Origin: Plantimonas leprariae
GTDB taxonomy: Bacteria > Pseudomonadota > Alphaproteobacteria > Rhizobiales > Rhizobiaceae
NCBI RefSeq assembly: GCF_008802405.1
Contig: NZ_VZDO01000003.1
Span: forward strand, 248,001-312,000
Direction of reading: 5' to 3'
DNA: 64,000 nt
In this document: piece by piece, positions 54,487 through 61,064 of the stretch
Numbering within the stretch: the first letter of the stretch is position 1
Layout of the letters: each line of letters starts with the position of its first letter
Program-made: the position numbers and the translations under genes
The notes under the pieces: generated by a model
Told to the model about the DNA's origin: nothing
The model's input: only the letters and a program-made list of their open reading frames with translations
The model's database searches: none

Positions 54487-55563
54487 TCATCGGGGCAGCG
54501 CATCGGCGGGCGGACGCTCGTCGAGCGCCGGCGCGGGGTGCCGCGCCTTCCGCCATGCGGTCGGGCTGGCACCGGTGACCCGCAGGAACTCGCGATTGAA
54601 GTTCGACTTGCTCAAGAAACCCGCCTCGAACATCACCTTCGTGACAGGATCGCCGGTCGATGCCAGGCGTTGGCACGCCTCTCCGATCCGGAAGCCGTTG
54701 ACGTATTGCGACACGCTGGTGCCGTGGACGCGGTTGACCGCGGCGGAAACGCGGCGGGCCGGCAGCGCCAGCCGGCGGGCGATCCGGCTGAGGTTCAGTT
54801 CCGGATCGGCGTAGAACCGCCGCTCCGCCATCAGCCGGTCGAGCCGCACCGCGACGGCACGGTCCGCCTCGCTCGGGGCCATCGAGGTTTCGGGAACATC
54901 CGCGGCCGGCTCCTCGCCCGCGCCGCCGACGCGCACGGACGAAGCGGCGAAGGCGAGGACGAGCAGCGCCACGACGTTCGCGGCCGCGACGAGCGCGCCG
55001 GAATGGACGCCGCCGAACAGACCGTAGTCGAGGCTGATCAGGACGTCGGTCGCGGCCGAGGCGAGGATCGCCGCCGCCGTCACCTGCAGGGCGCGGAACG
55101 AGCGCAGCGCTCCGTCGAGCCGCGCCAGCGCCAGCGCATCCGGCCCCTCGAGCGCCAGCTTCGCCAGCGCGCCGCCGTAGCCGAGGAACACGAGGATGAT
55201 CGCCGGCGCCACCACCTCGCGCCAGCCGAGCACCTGGAGCGCGGCGACCGCGACGGCCGGCACGGCATGGAGTGCGAGGCGAACCTTGGAACGCCTCGCC
55301 GCCTCGCCCGCCAGCCCCGAGAACGACAGGTAGGCCAGCGCGGCGATCACGGTCGCCAGCACCGACTGCGCGGGCAGGACGGCGCGCATGTCGTAGCCCC
55401 AGCGAAGCCCGATCAGCACCGAGCCGAGCGCGTAGGCCCCGACCAGCGCGACGAACGGCGCGTCGTGCGGGCCGAAACCGTCTTCGCCCCGCTCGCGCAG
55501 CATCCGCAGCATGACGACGGCGAGGAGCGCGGTGACGACGAAGGGTAACGGCACGAGGGGCAT
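54487..55563 (-). CDS. Membrane-embedded AraC-type regulator
   Basis: 358 residues. The N-terminal ~210 residues contain about seven hydrophobic helices (for example VPLPFVVTALLAVVML and AANVVALLVLAFAASS). The C-terminal ~110 residues are an AraC-type DNA-binding domain with two helix-turn-helix units (LNLSRIARRLALPARRVSAA and VMFEAGFLSKSNFNREF). The arrangement predicts a one-component sensor anchored in the inner membrane. The start was placed at the ATG that opens the first membrane helix. It is divergent from a lipoprotein gene. Confidence 0.8.
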   Translation of the reverse strand: MPLVPLPFVVTALLAVVMLRMLRERGEDGFGPHDAPFVALVGAYALGSVLIGLRWGYDMRAVLPAQSVLATVIAALAYLSFSGLAGEAARRSKVRLALHAVPAVAVAALQVLGWREVVAPAIILVFLGYGGALAKLALEGPDALALARLDGALRSFRALQVTAAAILASAATDVLISLDYGLFGGVHSGALVAAANVVALLVLAFAASSVRVGGAGEEPAADVPETSMAPSEADRAVAVRLDRLMAERRFYADPELNLSRIARRLALPARRVSAAVNRVHGTSVSQYVNGFRIGEACQRLASTGDPVTKVMFEAGFLSKSNFNREFLRVTGASPTAWRKARHPAPALDERPPADALPR

Positions 55564-55725
55564 GGCGCGGCGGTCCGAAGACGAGCGGGTCCGCCCCGTT
55601 CTGCCCCGGATCGCGATCCGAGGCGACCCGGAACGCGATCCGGGACGCCGCGAGCGGTCGGTCCGAGGCATCCGGAGTGGCGGTGCCGGCCGACGACGAG
55701 CCGGCCCGCTTTTCAGGAGGCTTCG

Positions 55726-56454
55726 ATGCGCAGGACCGCCCTTCTCATCCCGATGCTGCTGTTCCCGCTGGTTCCCGGCTGCGGGGCCCTTGCCGAACCG
55801 GCGGGGGATGCGGCGCGCACGCTCGACACCGCCGGCGTCGAACGGGTCGTCGTCACCGGCGAGGCCAGCCGCTTGACTCTCACCAGCGACCCGGCGCGGC
55901 CGCTCCGCGCCGAACTCGGGGCCACGCGCGCCGGCGGGCTGTCGCGCTGGCTCGCCGGCTGGTCGTCGACGTGGTTCGCCGACGACTGCGCGGCGACGGG
56001 CACGATGCGCCGGGACGGGGCTCGGCTGCTGGTCGACGTGCCGGACGCGTTCGGCCTGTCGCGCTGCGAGGTGCGGCTGACCGCCAACCTGCCTGCCGGC
56101 ACCGCCCTCGACATCCGGCAACACGCGGTGCTGGCCGTGCTCGGCGGCGATTTCGCCTCGGTCGCGGTCGAGGCCGACGCAGCGGACGTCTCGCTCGACG
56201 GCAGCAGCCGCGCCGTCGCGCTGAAGGCCAGGGCGATGCGTGCCCGCCTCGATTTCCAGGCGGTCGCCGGCGCGGAATCGGTGTCGCTCGAGGCGAAGGC
56301 GCTCGACGCGGCGCTCCGTTTCGACGGCGCGCCGCCGATCAGCTACACGGTGGACGCGAAGGCCTCGTTCGTCGACAGCGCGCTGCCCGACGCGCCGAAC
56401 GCCCGGCCCACCGTGAGGATCAAGGGCGATTTCGTGCGCGCGACGATTCGTTGA
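55726..56454 (+). CDS. Putative adhesin-like lipoprotein (DUF2807/GIN-domain-like)
   Basis: 242 residues. The signal peptide ends in a lipobox-like VPGC (Cys19, atypical Pro at -2). The rest is beta-rich with repeated ARLDFQ/SLDG-type strands, like the single-stranded right-handed beta-helix seen in DUF2807 head domains. Function unknown. It is divergent from the membrane-bound AraC regulator across a 162-nt spacer and could be its target. Confidence 0.6.
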   Translation: MRRTALLIPMLLFPLVPGCGALAEPAGDAARTLDTAGVERVVVTGEASRLTLTSDPARPLRAELGATRAGGLSRWLAGWSSTWFADDCAATGTMRRDGARLLVDVPDAFGLSRCEVRLTANLPAGTALDIRQHAVLAVLGGDFASVAVEADAADVSLDGSSRAVALKARAMRARLDFQAVAGAESVSLEAKALDAALRFDGAPPISYTVDAKASFVDSALPDAPNARPTVRIKGDFVRATIR

Positions 56455-56463
56455 GCGGGGGCG

Positions 56464-57267
56464 TCAGAGGTCGAGCGTCACCGAGACGGGGACGTGGTCG
56501 CTCGGCCGCTCCCAGCCGCGCGCCTCCTTCAGGACGTGGTGCCCGGTCAGCAGCGGCACGAGGTCGTTCGAGCCCCAGACATGGTCGAGCCGCCGGCCCT
56601 TGTCGGCGGCGCGCCAGTCGGCGGAGCGATAGCTCCACCAGGTGTAGAGCTTCTCCTCCATCGGCACGCGCGCCCGGACGAGATCGGCCCAGCCGCCGTC
56701 CTGCATGGCGAGGAGCAGCCCTTCCGTCTCGACCGGCGTGTGCGAGACGATCTTGAGGAGTTGGCGGTGCGACCAGACGTCGGTCTCGTAGGGGGCGATG
56801 TTGAGGTCGCCGACGAGGATCGCCGAGGTCTCGGCTTCCGCGAAGCTCGTCACGCGCCGCATCTCCTCGATGAAGTCGAGCTTGTGGCGGAACTTGTCGT
56901 TCGCCGCCGGGTCCGGCTCGTCGCCGCCGGCAGGGACGTAGAAATTGTGGATGCGGATGCGCTTCCCTCCCGCCTCCACCAGCACCGACAGGTGCCGGGC
57001 GTGCTCGATGCCGCAGAACACCTGCCGCACCTCGCCGGCAAGCGGCCGTTTCGAGAGCGTCGCGACGCCGTGATAGCCCTTCTGTCCGTAGACCGCGACG
57101 TGCGCGTAGCCGAGCGCCCGGAAGGCATCGGCCGGGAAGAGTTCGTCGGGGCATTTCGTTTCCTGCAGGCACAGGACGTCCGGCGCGTGCTCGGTGAGGT
57201 AGCGCTCCACGATGCCCTGCCGGAGGCGCACGGAGTTGATGTTCCAAGTGGCGACGGTGAAGGGCAT
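56464..57267 (-). CDS. xthA: Exodeoxyribonuclease III
   Basis: 267 residues, EEP nuclease fold. All key motifs are present: TWNINSVRLRQG (Asn), LQETKCPDE (Glu metal ligand), HNFYVPAGGDE, VGDLNIAPYETD (Asp/Asn), and the C-terminal DHVWGS and PSDHVPVSV (catalytic His). It is an AP endonuclease and 3'-exonuclease of base-excision repair. It is convergent with the adhesin-like lipoprotein (9 nt between stops). Confidence 0.96.
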   Translation of the reverse strand: MPFTVATWNINSVRLRQGIVERYLTEHAPDVLCLQETKCPDELFPADAFRALGYAHVAVYGQKGYHGVATLSKRPLAGEVRQVFCGIEHARHLSVLVEAGGKRIRIHNFYVPAGGDEPDPAANDKFRHKLDFIEEMRRVTSFAEAETSAILVGDLNIAPYETDVWSHRQLLKIVSHTPVETEGLLLAMQDGGWADLVRARVPMEEKLYTWWSYRSADWRAADKGRRLDHVWGSNDLVPLLTGHHVLKEARGWERPSDHVPVSVTLDL

Positions 57268-57535
57268 GGGGCGCGGGTCCGGCGGGATGGCGGCCGTCTT
57301 ATGGGGGCGGCCGGCACGGCACGCAAGGCGACCACCCGACGAGCATCCCGTCGCACCGTCCGATACCGGGTGCGGGCGCCTTGTGGGAAGCGGTCGGTCC
57401 GCTTCCTGGAGCGTTCTTGCAGGATTCTGCCATTTGCTGGATTGCAGCAAACTGTCCGGCAAACGACCAAGTTGCGGCACAATGTGCCGTGTCGAAGTCT
57501 GCGTCGAGGGTTTGCGGACCGCGGGCGGGTACAAG
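57268..57535. other. 268-bp intergenic stretch, no supported gene
   Basis: It separates xthA from the saccharopine-dehydrogenase-like gene. Base composition drops below that of the flanking core genes (A/T-richer, for example TTTGCTGGATTGCAGCAAAC). Short open frames exist on both strands but none shows a family motif or a good start. It may mark one edge of an acquired segment. Confidence 0.4.
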
Positions 57536-58543
57536 CTATGCGGGATCGAGCCGGACGAGATCGCCGCCCTCGCTGCGCAGCCGAGACAGATAGGCGGCAT
57601 GGTCGAGCACCTGATAGGGGAAATACAGTCCGGCAGGTGTCGGTGGCGCTCCGTCCAATCCGGCCAAACGCTCCAGGATCATGCTGACGCCGATCGCCGT
57701 CAGTGGCGCTGCGCCGCCGGGATGAAAGACCGCGTGCCGCGTTCGCAGCGGGCTTCCGTGGCGATCGACGCCCTCCAATCGGATGATGATCTCCGTTGAC
57801 TTCGCTCCGCCGCGACGGCGGGTCGAACTGAGGCCGGTCGCGATATCGAACCGCACGTTCCCCGCACCGGTCTCCGCGGCAAGGCCCGTCACGTCGATGG
57901 AGGAGAAGCCGGATGCGACCATGTCGGTACCGTCGATCGCGGGGAAGGTTGTCCTGGCGTCGTCGCCTTGACGCCATACCCACGCCCCTTTGCGCCGCGC
58001 GAGCGCCGCGGGCATCATTCTCGACAGCCGCTCGAAATCCTCCGCAACCGCCGGTCCACCGGTATCCTGCCCATCGACTAGGGCGCCGATCGCGATGTCG
58101 TCGACGCGCTCGAATGCCGCCACCGCGGCGAGCGTCGCGACCGTGGTCGCACCGACCAGCCATTCATAGCCCAGGACGATGGCGGCGCTTGCCGGCTTGT
58201 GCATGAAGGTCGCGATCTCGGGCGCGATCTCGTAGACGCCCGACGATATGCCGAGATGGGGAATGCCGCGCGCATGGGCAAAGCGCAGGCTGGCAAGACG
58301 GGCGTCGCCGTAAAGGACGGCCACGGCGCCGACCGATCGCTTCCCGAGCCCGAGGTCGTCGGCTGTCGGATCGATCGCAACGCCCTCAGCGTGTCCGATC
58401 TCGCGCGCCGCCGCTTCCGCCTTGACGAGGTCGCGGCCGCCGATGAGCAACGGCTGTTCGGGGTGCCCGGCGCGCAGGGCTTTGGCCGTGAGCGTGCCGA
58501 TCGCCCCCGAACCGCCCATCAGCAGAATGGCGTGGTTGGGCAT
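57536..58543 (-). CDS. Saccharopine dehydrogenase-like NAD(P)-binding protein
   Basis: 335 residues. The N-terminal Rossmann fold opens with ILLMGGSGAIGTLTAKAL and continues with LIGGRDLVKAEAAAREIG, as in saccharopine-dehydrogenase and trans-acting enoyl-reductase-like proteins. The C-terminal part (SSIDVTGLAAET..., EIIIRLEGVDRHG) fits the same class. The reaction is unknown. A strong GGAGG precedes the ATG. Divergent tetR and paired operators indicate TetR-controlled expression. The gene appears less GC-rich than its neighbours. Confidence 0.77.
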   Translation of the reverse strand: MPNHAILLMGGSGAIGTLTAKALRAGHPEQPLLIGGRDLVKAEAAAREIGHAEGVAIDPTADDLGLGKRSVGAVAVLYGDARLASLRFAHARGIPHLGISSGVYEIAPEIATFMHKPASAAIVLGYEWLVGATTVATLAAVAAFERVDDIAIGALVDGQDTGGPAVAEDFERLSRMMPAALARRKGAWVWRQGDDARTTFPAIDGTDMVASGFSSIDVTGLAAETGAGNVRFDIATGLSSTRRRGGAKSTEIIIRLEGVDRHGSPLRTRHAVFHPGGAAPLTAIGVSMILERLAGLDGAPPTPAGLYFPYQVLDHAAYLSRLRSEGGDLVRLDPA

Positions 58544-58569
58544 TGGATATCCTCCACTCGCGTGTAATA

Positions 58570-58612
58570 AGCTACTTATGGTAGGTTATGCGGTGACCTA
58601 CCATAAGTAGGT
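58570..58612. promoter_or_regulatory. Two tandem TetR operators in a divergent promoter
   Basis: Two 17-bp palindromes of the form ACCTAC-N5-GTAGGT lie at 58570-58586 (one mismatch) and 58596-58612 (perfect), with centres 26 bp apart. Together they also form a larger inverted repeat with 15-bp perfect arms (58572-58586, 58596-58610) and a 9-nt loop. They sit between the dehydrogenase start (58543) and the tetR start (58629), the expected place for autoregulated TetR control of both genes. Confidence 0.8.
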
Positions 58613-58628
58613 TTGCAACGGAGAAGCG

Positions 58629-59231
58629 ATGCGTCCCGAAGAACGCGACCGGACCGCGGCGCCCCAGCGCCGGCTGCCGAAGGCAGACCGGCGACGTCAG
58701 TTGCTCGCCACGGCGCTCGCGATCGTGCGCGACGAGGGTGCGGATCGTTTGACGCTCGGTCAGCTCGCCGTGCGGGCGAAGATCTCGAAGCCTGTCGTAT
58801 ACGACCACTTCCAGACGCGATCGGCGCTGCTGATTGCGCTCTACGAATGGATCGACGCCGAACGGATTCGTGCCTTCCGCGACGCGATGGCCGTTGGCGA
58901 GCGCACGCGAGAGGAAACGATCGGCTTGCTGGCTTCGGCCTATCTTCGCTGCGCATCAGACATGACCGGCGAGTTCCACGTCGTCGGCGCGGCCTTGGCA
59001 GGAAGCGATCAGAAGGCGATCTATCAGACGCTTCTGGATCGGTCGGTTGAGATGTTCGTCGCCGTGCTCGAACCGTTCGACACGTTTCCGGATCGGGAAC
59101 TGGAGCGACGCTGCATCGGGCTTGTCGGATCCGGCGAGGCCTTGTCGGCAGCGATGGTTCGCGGGCTGCTGGGCGACGCGGACGCCATCACCGTATACGC
59201 GTCGTTGATCGCAGGAGGCTTGGCGCCGTAG
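58629..59231 (+). CDS. TetR/AcrR family transcriptional regulator
   Basis: 200 residues. The N-terminal helix-turn-helix (about 20-68) shows DRRRQLLATALAIVRDEGA and LTLGQLAVRAKISKPVVYDHF. The C-terminal ligand-binding domain is unremarkable. It is divergent from the saccharopine-dehydrogenase-like gene, and two matched palindromes lie in the spacer. It is therefore very likely a repressor of both, released by an unknown small molecule. Confidence 0.93.
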   Translation: MRPEERDRTAAPQRRLPKADRRRQLLATALAIVRDEGADRLTLGQLAVRAKISKPVVYDHFQTRSALLIALYEWIDAERIRAFRDAMAVGERTREETIGLLASAYLRCASDMTGEFHVVGAALAGSDQKAIYQTLLDRSVEMFVAVLEPFDTFPDRELERRCIGLVGSGEALSAAMVRGLLGDADAITVYASLIAGGLAP

Positions 59232-59524
59232 ATCGGCGCGAGGCATCGGCTGCCGCCAAGCCCCCGTGCGCCGGCCGCTCCGTCAATCGGATGCCGGGCG
59301 AGACCAGGGGCGACGGAGCAGGCCGCAAACGCGCTCTGATCGCGAAGTAGGCGTTCCCGTCGGCTGTTCGCTGCCCAGGACGTCCAGAACGGCTTGCGAC
59401 CGATGACGTGCGGGGTTGTCGCCAAACCTCGGCGCGACCGGTTCGGGGAGGCCGGTAAACGTCCTCCAACGCTTCGGAAGGATCGAAACCTAGCGGAAAG
59501 CGAGCCTGGTTCGGGCCGGCACGG
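59232..59524. other. 293-bp intergenic stretch, no supported gene
   Basis: Short open frames occur on both strands but overlap the tetR 3' end or lack starts and motifs. The composition is less GC-biased than the core genome. It may be a degraded remnant at the right edge of the tetR/dehydrogenase insertion. I see no inverted terminal repeats or transposase. Confidence 0.4.
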
Positions 59525-60196
59525 TCACCCCCGCCAGCACCAGACGCTGGTGTGCTTGATCTCGGCGTCTTCCAGCGCGCGTGTCACCGGCACCTCGTAG
59601 GTGGCGAGGTGTTCCAGCCTACTTTTCGGCAGGTAGGCGCGGCCGGGATCGCCGACGAGGACGGTCCGCCCCTCGCCCGCCAGCCGCGCGAGCCAGGGCG
59701 CGACCGTCGTCGCCATGCCACGGTCGAAGAACACGTCGCCGGCGAGCACCACCTCCGCCCCGATCCCGGTGCCGACGAGGTCCGCGACGAGGACGCCGAG
59801 CGCGACGCCGTTCAGTTCGGCGTTCAGCCGCATCGCCTCGCCCGCGAAGGGATCGACGTCGACCGCGAGCACGTGGGCCGCGCCCGCCATCGCCGCGGCG
59901 CAGGCCACGAGGCCGGAGCCGGAGGCGAAATCCAGGACCTCCGCGCCAAGGACGGTTTCGGGATGGTCGAGGACGTAGCGCGCCAGCGCCTGGCCGCCCG
60001 CCCAAGCGAAGGCCCAGAACGGCGGCTCGATGCCGATCGCGGCGAGTTCCTCCTCCGTCCGCAGCCAGAGGTCGTGCGCCTCGTCGGCCTGATGGAGGCG
60101 GATTTCCGGCACGTGGGGAACGGGCAGCACCGCCGTCTGAGCGAGGACGAAGGCGCGGGCGCGCGCGGCGTCGAAGCTCGCGCCGGGCGCGTCCAC
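59525..60196 (-). CDS. SAM-dependent methyltransferase, ETFB-lysine/NNMT-like
   Basis: 223 residues from GTG (GTGGACGCG). It is a family of small seven-strand methyltransferases with FWAFAWAGGQALARYVLD, motif I VLDFASGSGLVACAAA, HVLAVDVDPFAGEA and VLAGDVFFDRGMA. Bacterial relatives methylate lysines of electron-transfer flavoprotein beta. The protein is annotated in databases as nicotinamide N-methylase-like, which may be misleading. It is 13 nt downstream of lolA on the same strand. Substrate not proven. Confidence 0.85.
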   Translation of the reverse strand: MDAPGASFDAARARAFVLAQTAVLPVPHVPEIRLHQADEAHDLWLRTEEELAAIGIEPPFWAFAWAGGQALARYVLDHPETVLGAEVLDFASGSGLVACAAAMAGAAHVLAVDVDPFAGEAMRLNAELNGVALGVLVADLVGTGIGAEVVLAGDVFFDRGMATTVAPWLARLAGEGRTVLVGDPGRAYLPKSRLEHLATYEVPVTRALEDAEIKHTSVWCWRG

Positions 60197-60209
60197 CCGC
60201 CGTTCGCCC

Positions 60210-60857
60210 TTACTTCCTGTTGCCGGTCTGGCCCTGGCTGATCGCGGTGTAGGGAATCTTGAACATCGAATCCTGCGCGGAGGCGCCGGTCTTGACGTTG
60301 GCGATCATCACCGTCGTGTCGCGGCCCTGCCCGTCGCGGATCGTCCACTGCCGGAGGTCGTAGGTCTTCGGGTCAAACATCATTGTGATGCGGGAGGAGC
60401 CGAAGATCGACTTGTCACCCATGACGATCGTGGTGAGGTCGGCCTCCTGCTTCACGTCCTGGATGTTGGCGCTCGACAGGTCGATCCGGTTGTCGAGCAG
60501 GAGCTTCATCGGCGTCTTCGACAGGGGATAGAGGTCCCAGGTGTTGAGCTTCCGGTTGTTCACCGCGACGTTGGCGCCGTCGGCGATGACACGCACCGGC
60601 GTGCCGGCATAGTCGAAGCGGATCTTGCCCGGCCGCTCGATGAAGAACTTGCCTTCCGTCTGCCGGCCCTTGTCGTCGAACTGGACGAAATCGCCGCTCA
60701 TCGAGCGGATGGAGGAGAAATGGTCGGCGACGGCCTGCGCCGCGGCAGTATCGGTCGCCTGCGCTGCGGCGCGGCCGGGCAGCGAGGCGGAGCCGAGAAG
60801 CACGCCGGCCGCGAGGGCTGCGGCGGCGAGGCGGCCGAGAGTGGTGCTGGGGGTCAT
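60210..60857 (-). CDS. lolA: Outer-membrane lipoprotein carrier protein LolA
   Basis: 215 residues with a signal peptide (residues ~8-33, ending GRAAAQA). The LolA fold is recognised from ADHFSSIRSMSGDFVQFD, KFFIERPGKIRFDYAG, the VAVNNRKLNTWDLYPL block and the MMFDPKTYDLRQWTIRD strand pair. It carries lipoproteins across the periplasm from LolCDE. It lies 207 nt downstream of ftsK on the same strand, the standard alphaproteobacterial order. The ATG has GAGGAAGCG upstream. Confidence 0.92.
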   Translation of the reverse strand: MTPSTTLGRLAAAALAAGVLLGSASLPGRAAAQATDTAAAQAVADHFSSIRSMSGDFVQFDDKGRQTEGKFFIERPGKIRFDYAGTPVRVIADGANVAVNNRKLNTWDLYPLSKTPMKLLLDNRIDLSSANIQDVKQEADLTTIVMGDKSIFGSSRITMMFDPKTYDLRQWTIRDGQGRDTTVMIANVKTGASAQDSMFKIPYTAISQGQTGNRK

Positions 60858-61064
60858 CGCTTCCTCTGTTCCGGGCCGGACGGAGCAAGGCCGAGAACCT
60901 AGGCCCCGCGCATGGTGCGAGGCTTGCCGTCCGATCCCATCAGTGGTGACGCATCCTTCCGGCCGCAATAGGGCGGCGGAAAGAGGTCGCGGCGCCCTCA
61001 CCCAACCCATCGGGGCACCCCTCTCCCGAATCGGGAGAGAGGGGAGAGTCCGCGGGCCCGGCGA

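Noticed and set aside
59188-59469. Minus-strand frame of ~93 codons after tetR
   Set aside because: It overlaps the tetR 3' end, shows no motif or Shine-Dalgarno sequence and has a low-complexity composition.
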